Source: an uncultured Pseudomonadota bacterium
GTDB taxonomy: Bacteria > Pseudomonadota > Gammaproteobacteria > Steroidobacterales > Steroidobacteraceae
Length of the DNA: 64,000 nt
Direction of reading: 5' to 3'
Assembly: GCA_903832085.1 (NCBI GenBank)
Contig: CAIKZZ010000001.1
Coordinates: 62,001 to 126,000, forward strand
Part shown: positions 8,015-15,408 of the stretch, one piece after another
Layout: each line of letters starts with the position of its first letter
Position numbering within the stretch: position 1 is the stretch's first letter
The notes under the pieces: generated by a model
Database searches by the model: none
Told to the model about the DNA's origin: nothing
What the model saw: the letters and a program-made list of their open reading frames with translations, nothing else
Position numbers and translations under genes: made by a program

Positions 8015-9811
8015 ATGAGCAATTCTCTACCAGAGCGGCCCAAAAGCCGGTCACTTAAGCCACTAGCAACTCTGCGGCCTTTCGTTCGCCCTTACCGCAG
8101 CTACATGTTGATTGCTCTTTTTGCGCTGATTGTAGCGGCAGGAGCAATGCTGTCACTGCCCGTTGCCCTACGCCAACTTATCGACCACGGTATCTCTCAA
8201 CAAAATGCAGTATCTATTGACCATTATTTCGGCGGCTTTTTAGCGGCCGCGGTGGTATTCGGCGCCTTTGCGGCCTTACGCTTTTATTACGTCACCTGGA
8301 TCGGTGAGCGAGTGGTCGCCGATGTGCGCTCCGCGGTGTACCAAGCCGTCATCCGCATGGATCCAACCTTCTTCGAAACCACTAAAACAGGCGAAGTGCT
8401 GTCTCGTCTGACCACTGATACGACCCTCGTACAAACCATCGCAGGCTCTTCCCTATCAATGGCCCTGCGCTCTACTTTAAGCATGATCGGCGCACTCGTG
8501 ATGCTGGCTTTGACCAGCGCCAAACTGATGGGTGCGCTGATGATCTTACTGCCACTTGTCGTGATCCCCTTAATTGTGGTCGGTCGCTCCGTCCGCAACC
8601 TATCTCGCAAAGCCCAAGATCGTATCGCGGACTCAAGTGGCTTGGCTGGCGAAGTGCTGAACTCCATTCAGACCGTGCAGGCCTATACCCTCGAAGTACT
8701 GCAGGCAAAGCGATTTAACGAGGCGGTGGAAGCTGGCTTTGTGACTGGCATTCAGCGTACGCGCGTACGTGCCATTTTAACGGCACTCGGCACCATGCTC
8801 GTGTTCGGGGCAATCACGCTCGTACTGTGGCTAGGCGCTCATGAAGTACTTGCTGGTCGCATGACAGGTGGGCAGCTCGGGCAATTTCTCCTCTATGCCG
8901 TTTATGTAGGCACTGCCGCTGCCGGACTCACTGAAGTATGGGGCGATGTACAACGTGGTGCCGGAGCTATGGAGCGCCTATCAGAACTGCTCGCCGCCAA
9001 GTCAGCTATCGCGGCGCCAGCTAACCCCATTGCCCTACCTACGCGCGCTCTAGGTCGGATTACATTTGATAACGTCACGTTCAACTATCCATCGCGACCC
9101 AATAGCAACGCACTACAAGACTACTCCCTTACAATTGAGCCTGGCGAAACAGTGGCGTTTGTCGGCCCATCCGGTGCTGGAAAAAGCACCGTGTTTCAGC
9201 TCTTACTCCGCTTTTATGATCCTCAAACCGGCCGGATCACCATCGACGGCATTGATCTACGCGAACTTGCCCCCGAAGATCTGCGCCATCAAATCGGCCT
9301 TGTTCCCCAAGATACGGTTTTGTTTGGTACGAGCGCGCTTGAGAACATTCGTTACGGACGGCCTGACGCGACGGACACAGAAATTCTAGCTGCCGCTGAT
9401 GCCGCAGCAGCCGACGGATTTTTACGCGCGCTGCCTAACGGCTACGACTCATTCTTAGGAGAGCGCGGATTGCGCTTGTCTGGTGGTCAACGGCAACGCA
9501 TCGCTATCGCCCGCGCTGTACTCAAAGACCCGCCAATATTACTACTGGATGAGGCGACCAGCGCACTTGATGCTGAAAGCGAGCGGCTCATTCAGCAGGC
9601 ACTGGAAAATGTCACCCGCGATCGTACAACAATCATCATCGCGCATCGTCTTGCTACAGTACTAAAAGCAAATCGCATTGTGGTCATGGACGAAGGCAGA
9701 ATTGTTGGCGTTGGCACCCACACACAGCTGATAGCGACAAATGCCGTCTATGCACAATTAGCCGCTCTACAGTTCAACACCCCTGCATTAGCTACTGGCC
9801 AATCCACTTAA
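8015..9811 (+). CDS. ABC exporter half-transporter (MsbA/ABCB type)
   Basis: This is a 598-aa fused membrane-ATPase half-transporter that would work as a homodimer exporting lipids, peptides or drugs. The first ~320 residues form six membrane helices ('SYMLIALFALIVAAGAMLSL', 'LMILLPLVVIPLIVVG'). The nucleotide-binding domain has Walker A 'GPSGAGKST' (~385), signature 'LSGGQRQR' (~488), Walker B 'ILLLDEATSALD' (~508) and the 'IIAHRL' switch histidine. The substrate is not predictable: it resembles the ABCB/MsbA group, but there is no lpxK or other lipid A gene beside it, so I give no symbol. It converges on the SPFH gene with a perfect hairpin in between. Confidence 0.93.
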   Translation: MSNSLPERPKSRSLKPLATLRPFVRPYRSYMLIALFALIVAAGAMLSLPVALRQLIDHGISQQNAVSIDHYFGGFLAAAVVFGAFAALRFYYVTWIGERVVADVRSAVYQAVIRMDPTFFETTKTGEVLSRLTTDTTLVQTIAGSSLSMALRSTLSMIGALVMLALTSAKLMGALMILLPLVVIPLIVVGRSVRNLSRKAQDRIADSSGLAGEVLNSIQTVQAYTLEVLQAKRFNEAVEAGFVTGIQRTRVRAILTALGTMLVFGAITLVLWLGAHEVLAGRMTGGQLGQFLLYAVYVGTAAAGLTEVWGDVQRGAGAMERLSELLAAKSAIAAPANPIALPTRALGRITFDNVTFNYPSRPNSNALQDYSLTIEPGETVAFVGPSGAGKSTVFQLLLRFYDPQTGRITIDGIDLRELAPEDLRHQIGLVPQDTVLFGTSALENIRYGRPDATDTEILAAADAAAADGFLRALPNGYDSFLGERGLRLSGGQRQRIAIARAVLKDPPILLLDEATSALDAESERLIQQALENVTRDRTTIIIAHRLATVLKANRIVVMDEGRIVGVGTHTQLIATNAVYAQLAALQFNTPALATGQST

Positions 9812-9816
9812 GTCCA

Positions 9817-9842
9817 CGCGACACGATACGCGTCGTGTCGCG
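9817..9842. terminator. perfect hairpin between convergent genes
   Basis: CGCGACACGA (9817-9826) and TCGTGTCGCG (9833-9842) form a perfect 10-bp stem around a 6-base loop, just after the exporter stop and 30 bases before the SPFH stop. It could terminate transcription from both sides, but neither side has a good T run. Confidence 0.45.
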
Positions 9843-9871
9843 TTATGAACTCATTAGCGGCTTACTCAGGT

Positions 9872-10825
9872 TTACTCTGGTTTAGTATGTAAAGCAGCAC
9901 TACTCGTGTCTGCCCCCATACTCAAAATTCCCTGCATCACACGTGCAGCTGAGGAAGCTCCGTTATCCATAAAGATTACTTTGCCCTGCCCATGATCCGC
10001 TACATATTTCAGGGCATCGGTATATTCAAGAAACAGTAAAAACTCGGCTGTCACACCAGCAGCCTTCAGGCTGTCGGCCGCATCTTTCATGCCTGAGGCA
10101 ATGTTCTTCCTAAAAAGTGCCAGCCCTTCTCCACGTAACGCAGATGCTTTCTTTTCGGCTTCTGCACCGATCGTTTTGTAAGCAGCTTCCGCTTCAGCGT
10201 CTTTGGTGCGCTTGACGAGCAAGGCCGCACCCTCATTTGAAGCAGCAGCCAGTAAATTCTTTGAAGAAACCACCCGCGCCATCGAATCAATAATCTCTTT
10301 ATCAAAGGTCATATCAGTAATCTGTATATCTCTGACCACATATCCCCAGTTCAAGACCACCTCATCAAGATTCTTCTTGGTGTGATCAACAATTTCAGCC
10401 CTCATACCTAGAATATCGGATTGCTTCGTTGTTGCAACAAACTGCCGGATTGAGCCGTCAATGGTTCGTTGCAGTGCTAACTGAAACTCCTGTGGAGTTG
10501 CAAAACTGAACACCGCTTTCTTGATGGCCTCTTCATCAGAACCTGCCACCGCATACAACACCATCGTGGCGAACTTAACGTTCGCCTGATCCTGAGTAAT
10601 TGCCTGAAACTCAAGTTGGAGCGCCCGATTTTGCAATGACAACCGATAACTCAGTTTTTCCCACGGCATTTTGAAGTTCAGCCCCTCGCGCATGACTCGA
10701 TGGTACTTTCCAAATAATGTAATAACGCCCACAGTCGCCTGCGGGATCGTACGTGCCATGGTAAAAGCAAGGTAGATCGCAAATACTGCGATCATGAATA
10801 AGACTACTGTCGAAAAGTCAGCCAT
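9872..10825 (-). CDS. SPFH/Band 7 domain membrane protein
   Basis: This is a 317-aa protein of the stomatin/prohibitin/flotillin/HflK superfamily, which oligomerises at membranes and often scaffolds proteases or microdomains. One N-terminal membrane helix ('VVLFMIAVFAIYLAFTMA') is followed by the SPFH domain ('AAVGVITLFGKYHRVMREGLNF'-like stretch, residues ~25-190). An Ala/Glu/Lys-rich helical segment then follows ('KDAEAEAAYKTIGAEAEKKA', ~205-240), as in coiled-coil tails of the family. GGAGGG is well placed before the ATG. No NfeD-like or protease partner lies beside it, so its specific role is open. Confidence 0.9.
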   Translation of the reverse strand: MADFSTVVLFMIAVFAIYLAFTMARTIPQATVGVITLFGKYHRVMREGLNFKMPWEKLSYRLSLQNRALQLEFQAITQDQANVKFATMVLYAVAGSDEEAIKKAVFSFATPQEFQLALQRTIDGSIRQFVATTKQSDILGMRAEIVDHTKKNLDEVVLNWGYVVRDIQITDMTFDKEIIDSMARVVSSKNLLAAASNEGAALLVKRTKDAEAEAAYKTIGAEAEKKASALRGEGLALFRKNIASGMKDAADSLKAAGVTAEFLLFLEYTDALKYVADHGQGKVIFMDNGASSAARVMQGILSMGADTSSAALHTKPE

Positions 10826-11121
10826 GGGTATTCCCTCCTATGGGATTGCCGGACAAACCCAAGACCGCCTCTTACAAAGCAAGGTCTGGGATATCTCTGC
10901 AGTATGAACTGCTTTTTAAGCACTTGCCTAGCGTACATGGATAGTCTGTAGCGCTAAGCTGTCAGCACGTTAAGCAGAGGTTCAACTTACTCATACAAGC
11001 ACGCATGCGGCAGGATTCGGTCAAGAGACACGAGGGGATACGTGCAGGTCCACTCGCGCAGCTAGTACTGATCCGATAGCACAAGGCTTCATCGAACAGG
11101 CAACTGGCTGCTCGAAGCGCG
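10826..11121. other. gene-free gap
   Basis: This gap of about 296 bases separates the GH99-like gene from the SPFH gene, both leftward. It should hold the SPFH promoter; the only clear element is the SPFH ribosome binding site. The 69-codon ORF at 10962-11171 overlaps the 3' end of the GH99-like gene and looks spurious. No copy of the tRNA-Ile 3' end (a possible attachment site) is present. Confidence 0.4.
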
Positions 11122-12174
11122 CTACTCGCCAAAAAGCGCTCGTCGAGTGGCAGCAAGATATGCAAGATCATGCTTCAAGTCAGGCTCTAAATGCGCGCCC
11201 TCTGACCATTCGTTCCACGCATTAATAAACAACAATTGGCGGTCCACTGGCATGTTTACGCGCGTGTAGGACACTAGCTCCTTAAGCCATCTTTGATATG
11301 CCTCAGGACTGCTGTTAAGAAACGTCAAACCGGAATCCTGTTTGCGTGCCGTATTGTCCCACGACGGCATAATGCCGCGGTACATCGTAAAAGCAGGTAC
11401 CCCGCGCGCAAGTGACGAAGAGACGACTTTTTCATAATCGGCATATACATGATTTTGTGAGTTCACATTTATGCGAACTGGGCGCTGCTCGACTGGCCAA
11501 AAGAAACCATGCGGTGGAAACTCAACGAGCGCGTCAAAACCGTAGGAACTCGGATCGGTCATCGGATGCGCGTATGACATGACTGAAACCAAATGCAACC
11601 CTTTAAGTCCAGCACGTTTTGCTTCCTCTCTCCAACATAGCGCTGTTTCAGTCGCACTGGGCAAGTCGTCGGTCCTATACACGAGAATGACTGGTTTACC
11701 ATCGACCTGGATGTAGCGCGGATCTTTTAATAGAGGCAGCAAATCACAAAAAAACTGGCGATCCATCTCAGCGGAGTATTGTTGTTCCAACAATATATCT
11801 GTATCCAACCCATACCACGTTCGTGACCAGCTCTCATTCGCCCAACAAATACAAAATGGGAAATTGATATCAGACGAAAGAAAATTGTTGACGGGAGTCT
11901 CAAGGATTCTCCGTCCACCAAACCAGTAATGATAAAAACAAAAGCCAAAAACACCATAATCCCGCGCAAGTGCCACTTGCGCCTGCATGACCTCCGGTAG
12001 GCGCAGATCATAAAATCCAAGGTGCTTTGGAATGTGTGGCTGGTAGTGGCCCACAAAATTAGGCTGAGCTCGCGCCACCATGGTCCACTCTGTAAATCCC
12101 TCGCCCCACCATTGGGAGTTTTCTTTTACCGGATGAAACTGTGGTAAGTAAAAAGCGACTGGCTTGACACTCAT
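11122..12174 (-). CDS. GH99-like (WbsX-type) glycan protein
   Basis: This is a 350-aa protein of the WbsX / glycoside-hydrolase-99-like family, found in O-antigen and other polysaccharide clusters. It has the full set of family signatures: 'FYLPQFHPVKENSQWWGEGF' at the N-terminus, 'FGFCFYHYWFGGRRILE', 'FPFCICWANESWSRTW', and 'FINAWNEWSEGAHLEPD' near the C-terminus. No signal peptide is present, so it is probably cytoplasmic. Members are thought to trim or modify cell-surface or rhamnan-type glycans, but few are characterised. It follows the methyltransferase gene by 3 bases, so the two are almost certainly co-transcribed. This stretch looks more AT-rich than its surroundings. Confidence 0.9.
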   Translation of the reverse strand: MSVKPVAFYLPQFHPVKENSQWWGEGFTEWTMVARAQPNFVGHYQPHIPKHLGFYDLRLPEVMQAQVALARDYGVFGFCFYHYWFGGRRILETPVNNFLSSDINFPFCICWANESWSRTWYGLDTDILLEQQYSAEMDRQFFCDLLPLLKDPRYIQVDGKPVILVYRTDDLPSATETALCWREEAKRAGLKGLHLVSVMSYAHPMTDPSSYGFDALVEFPPHGFFWPVEQRPVRINVNSQNHVYADYEKVVSSSLARGVPAFTMYRGIMPSWDNTARKQDSGLTFLNSSPEAYQRWLKELVSYTRVNMPVDRQLLFINAWNEWSEGAHLEPDLKHDLAYLAATRRALFGE

Positions 12175-12177
12175 TCA

Positions 12178-12996
12178 CTAAACCCGCGTTTTAGGATGTG
12201 ATGAATGCCGCAATGCGAGTTCTGCTGGCGAAAGCACAGCATCTTCAGCCCGTTGAATGTTAAATAATATTTGCTGCGAGTTTAGGCAGACAAACTGTTC
12301 ATGGCTTTGCACGATAAGCTGGACGCCGCCAAAGTCCACCTGCGCTGGAAAAGCGTTGGGAGGATATTTGTGTTTATCAACGCAATAATTGACGACAAAT
12401 GCTCTCTCGACAATGCGAAAGCCCGTCTCGTAAAACATTTTTTCCATCTCAAAGAGCGTAAAAAACCGAATGTGCGTGACATCAAGCAGACCTGTCAGCT
12501 GATATTGCCAGTAGCCATTTGCTAAATCCTGCAGTACCGCTGCATACCCAATATTCGGAAGGCTGATGATCAACTGGGCTGTCGGCGCGAGATGGCGCGC
12601 TAAAAAACATAAGGTGCCCCACGGGTCATACATATGCTCGAGCACATCGAGCAATAGAACCGTATCCATCGTTGGCAAAAGCTGGATTTCAGCCTCACCA
12701 GCTTCCGTCAATGAGCAGCGTGTGACGCGATCGAGATGCTTCTCGGCCTCATCGGCGGCTTGACTGATTTCTACCCCCCAGCAAAAAAGGCCTGGGTATT
12801 TTTGCCTCAGTCTTTTGCTAACCATACCGTCCGCACAGCCAATATCGAGTAGCCGCTGAGGAGGATTTAAGACCACGCAGTCTATTTCGGGACGTCCCTC
12901 TCCCGCCTCGTATGGTGTGTCGACTCTAGCGCCACCACCACTGCCGAGCACTTTCCAAGCCGGATTGGCATCTGTACGCGGGGGATCTGCCGTCAT
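12178..12996 (-). CDS. class I SAM-dependent methyltransferase
   Basis: This is a 272-aa methyltransferase. Motif I is 'LLDIGCADGMVSKRL' (SAM binding), followed by an acidic 'GVEISQAA' and 'VLLLDVLEHMYDPW', the 'D.LEH' motif of the Methyltransf_23/UbiG-like group. Pairing with a WbsX-like gene suggests methylation of a sugar or glycan end, but small-molecule substrates cannot be excluded. It is the upstream gene of the pair, about 270 bases downstream of the tRNA-Ile gene on the same strand. The N-terminal 'KVLGSGGGARVDTPYEAGEG' is poorly conserved. Confidence 0.88.
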   Translation of the reverse strand: MTADPPRTDANPAWKVLGSGGGARVDTPYEAGEGRPEIDCVVLNPPQRLLDIGCADGMVSKRLRQKYPGLFCWGVEISQAADEAEKHLDRVTRCSLTEAGEAEIQLLPTMDTVLLLDVLEHMYDPWGTLCFLARHLAPTAQLIISLPNIGYAAVLQDLANGYWQYQLTGLLDVTHIRFFTLFEMEKMFYETGFRIVERAFVVNYCVDKHKYPPNAFPAQVDFGGVQLIVQSHEQFVCLNSQQILFNIQRAEDAVLSPAELALRHSSHPKTRV

Positions 12997-13262
12997 CTTT
13001 ACACCACCCGGGTATTTGGTCTGTGGCTAAATTCCCCACCAGTATAGCGAGGTTGCCGTTGACGATGCACTTAGAACCGCAATTGAATTTCTCGCAAACC
13101 CTTGGAAACTCTGGGATTCCGGAGAATTGGAGCATCGCAGAATGGTCCTAAAGCTCGCTTTTGGTCAGCCGCTCGCCTATGTGCGAAATGAGGGGTTTAG
13201 AACCGCCAATTTTGCTTGGCCTTTCAAAGCCTTATCTCAGTTCGCACAAGGCGAATTCAGTA

Positions 13263-13617
13263 TGGTGGGCCCGCTGGGATTCGAACCCAGAACCAAGGGA
13301 TTCACTGAACCCCGCGATTTCCCGCGGGAGTGGACTATCTCTTCACCCTCGTAACTGCGCCCAAGGCTCAGCCACGGTCGGGCGCGGGACGCTCTAGCCT
13401 GTTATTAAGGACACTTAGGCCTTTCGACCTCGCCCCCAGGTAGTCTCTGCACCTTCCGGCGGTGTACCGCCGGCTTGGCTCAGGGTTGCCATCCTGCTTA
13501 CGCAGGTACAGGTTTCCCTGAATTCATCCCGTCCACTTTACGCTTTACAACGTAAAGGCACCTTCTCGACATTCCGAGTCGATGAGTCCCCTGCTCTAAC
13601 CGTTGAGCTACAGGCCC
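13263..13617 (-). tRNA. tRNA-Ile2 (anticodon CAU), split by a group I intron
   Basis: Reading leftward, GGGCCTG (13617-13611) pairs with CGGGCCC before an encoded ACCA (end at 13263), forming a full 7-bp acceptor stem with one G-T pair. The D arm ('TAGCTCAACGGTTAGAGCA') and T arm ('CTGGGTTCGAATCCCAG') are canonical. Exon 1 (13617-13582, 36 nt) ends in the anticodon CAT. Exon 2 (13302-13263, 40 nt) begins AATCCCTTGG. Joined, they give a 76-nt tRNA with loop CTCATAA and stem GGGGA/TCCCT. The sequence matches the isoleucine CAU type, whose C34 must become lysidine (TilS) to read AUA, rather than initiator or elongator Met, but this identity is from comparison by memory. Normal function requires intron removal. 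Confidence 0.93.
13303..13581 (-). ncRNA. group I intron (ribozyme) in tRNA-Ile(CAU)
   Basis: This 279-nt insertion lies between tRNA positions 36 and 37. The upstream exon ends in T and the intron ends in G, as group I chemistry requires. Core elements in order: P2 CTTTACG/CGTAAAG; P3 candidate CGGGA/TCCCG; P4 TCAGGG/CCCTGA; P5 CCTGC-GTAA-GCAGG; the conserved joiner 'ATGGCAACCCTGAGCCAAGC'; P6 CCGGCGG/CCGCCGG; P7 GACTA/TAGTC within 'GTGCAGAGACTA' and 'GATAGTCC'; P8 GCGCCC/GGGCGC; P9 CCCGC/GCGGG. The core closely resembles the small subgroup IC3 intron of Azoarcus tRNA-Ile(CAU). It encodes no homing endonuclease. A GTG near the 5' end (in 'AAGGTGCC') could serve as the guide pairing with exon CAT. 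Self-splicing is inferred. Confidence 0.92.
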
Positions 13618-13776
13618 GTTGGGGAGTTTACCGTCTACTGCCTTTCACCGCACCTAACAACGCAGGAATTATTAGCTTTCGAGTAACTATCTGCATTTGC
13701 TGGTTTTTATCTCATGACTGAACTATCTTGCAGTGAGTTTCACAAGACGAGTTTCTTCTTCAAGCCCGATTACACT

Positions 13777-15237
13777 ATGCCAATGGCCTTAAACCCCCTG
13801 ACACTCGCCCTGCTAGTCATCGCCGTCGCGGCTCTCATCGTGGGCTATCTACTTGGCGGTAGCCGCCGGGCGCGTGCGCTTGAAGAGCGCTTACTCACCG
13901 AAACCGGCCTACGCAGCGCCGCTGAGGCCACCGCCGCCCAAATCGGTGGGCTGCGGTCTGAACTCGGACTTAAAGAAACCGAGATTACCAACCTACACCA
14001 CGAGGTCCGAGCGCTTGCCGAAACAAAGCGCCAGCTCGTTACTGAACTTGAGTCCCGCGAACGCGCGCTCGTCGAGCAACGTGGACTGTTGGATTCAGCT
14101 CACGCGAAACTATCTGACACGTTTCGTTCGCTCGCTGCCGAGACATTGCAGGCCAATAACCTGCAATTTATTGATCTTGCAAAATCTCAATTTGAAACCC
14201 TACAACAAGCGGCCCGTGGCGATCTCGAAAAAAGACAGCAAAGCTTTCAGCAGTTAGTAGAGCCCGTGCGAGAGTCTCTTGAAAAAGTACAAACGCGTAT
14301 CGGTGAAATTGAGAAAGAGCGCGTGGGCGCCTACAGCCAGCTACTCAGTCAGGTTGAGTCTTTATCGTTAGGTCAGACCGAACTCAAGCGCGAAACCGGT
14401 AATCTCGTTGGGGCTTTGCGTCGACCTAGCGTGCGCGGCCGCTGGGGCGAAGTGCAACTCAAGCGAGTAGTCGAACTTGCGGGCATGCTCGATCAAGTGG
14501 ATTTTGAGGAACAGGTTCAGATCTCTACAGATGAAGGCGATTTACGACCTGACATGGTTGTACGCTTGCCGGGTGGCAAAACCCTAGTGGTCGACGCCAA
14601 AGCCCCTCTTGAGGCGTATCTTGAGTCTTTAGAGCTCACAGACGGAGCAGCCCGCACTCAAAAGCTGGCTGACCATTCGCGGCAGATCCGCGATCACATT
14701 AAAAAACTATCCGAAAAACAGTACTGGGATCAGTTCACTAACACCCCAGACTTTGTCGTGCTATTCATCCCCGGCGAGATGTTTTACAGCGCGGCCCTTG
14801 AGCAGGACCCAACGCTTATTGAAGCCGGTATCAATCGCAAAGTGATTCTAGCGACACCGACTACATTGATTGCCCTACTGCGCACTGTGGCCTACGGCTG
14901 GCGGCAGGAAGCTCTTGCAGCAGATGCGCGCCAAATTGCCACACTAGGCAAAGAGCTGTACGAACGCATCCAGGTCATGGCCACACATTGGGTCAGCATG
15001 GGCGTTGGTCTGCGTCGGGCGCTCACGTCTTACAACAGCGCGGTGACCTCGCTTGAGTCACGCGTGCTGCCCACGGCGCGCAAATTCCGGACTTTAAATA
15101 TTGGCGAAAACGCCAAAGACATTGAACTGCTTGAGCAGGTCGATACCTTGCCCCGCGATCTGCAGGCCACTGACATGCGCACCGCACTACCGACGCCAGC
15201 GACAGAGCAAGACCCCAACCAAGATCCTATTTCTTAA
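13777..15237 (+). CDS. rmuC: RmuC-family DNA recombination limiting protein
   Basis: RmuC proteins limit recombination at short inverted repeats and have a nuclease-like fold. One N-terminal membrane helix ('LTLALLVIAVAALIVGYLLGG') is followed by a long coiled coil (residues ~35-210, rich in E, Q, R and L). The conserved RmuC domain comes next ('RGRWGEVQLKRVVELAGM', 'LRPDMVVRLPGGKTLVVDAK', 'FVVLFIPGEMFYSAALEQDP'). I start at the ATG at 13777, so that the membrane helix is N-terminal; the tracked ATG at 13714 adds 21 unlikely residues. Neither start has a clear Shine-Dalgarno sequence. The length (~486 aa) fits the family. It stands alone, divergent from the tRNA gene. Confidence 0.93.
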   Translation: MPMALNPLTLALLVIAVAALIVGYLLGGSRRARALEERLLTETGLRSAAEATAAQIGGLRSELGLKETEITNLHHEVRALAETKRQLVTELESRERALVEQRGLLDSAHAKLSDTFRSLAAETLQANNLQFIDLAKSQFETLQQAARGDLEKRQQSFQQLVEPVRESLEKVQTRIGEIEKERVGAYSQLLSQVESLSLGQTELKRETGNLVGALRRPSVRGRWGEVQLKRVVELAGMLDQVDFEEQVQISTDEGDLRPDMVVRLPGGKTLVVDAKAPLEAYLESLELTDGAARTQKLADHSRQIRDHIKKLSEKQYWDQFTNTPDFVVLFIPGEMFYSAALEQDPTLIEAGINRKVILATPTTLIALLRTVAYGWRQEALAADARQIATLGKELYERIQVMATHWVSMGVGLRRALTSYNSAVTSLESRVLPTARKFRTLNIGENAKDIELLEQVDTLPRDLQATDMRTALPTPATEQDPNQDPIS

Positions 15238-15408
15238 GCATTTGTTTTTATTAGATTTTATTTAAAAATCAGCGCATGAGTACGGATTCAAGTGCATCCA
15301 AATACTGATTGGCGTAGCCACTAGCGCACCGTCTGACGCCTGACGCCTAGCCCGTGGTCACATGTTGCAACACCGCGAGGCTGCTGTCCGCTGTATCCTC
15401 GCACCCCC

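Noticed and set aside
10962-11171. 69-aa leftward ORF beside the GH99-like gene
   Set aside because: Overlaps the 3' end of the real gene and has Cys/Arg/Ser-rich random-looking composition.
13127-13397. Two plus-strand ORFs (75 and 78 aa) with 'GFEPRTKG' and 'WDSNPEPRD' peptides
   Set aside because: They are antisense translations of the tRNA-Ile T arm and the intron; such peptides are a known artefact of tRNA genes.
10826-13617. Integrated mobile island at the tRNA-Ile gene
   Set aside because: No integrase, transposase or duplicated tRNA 3' end could be found in the neighbouring sequence.
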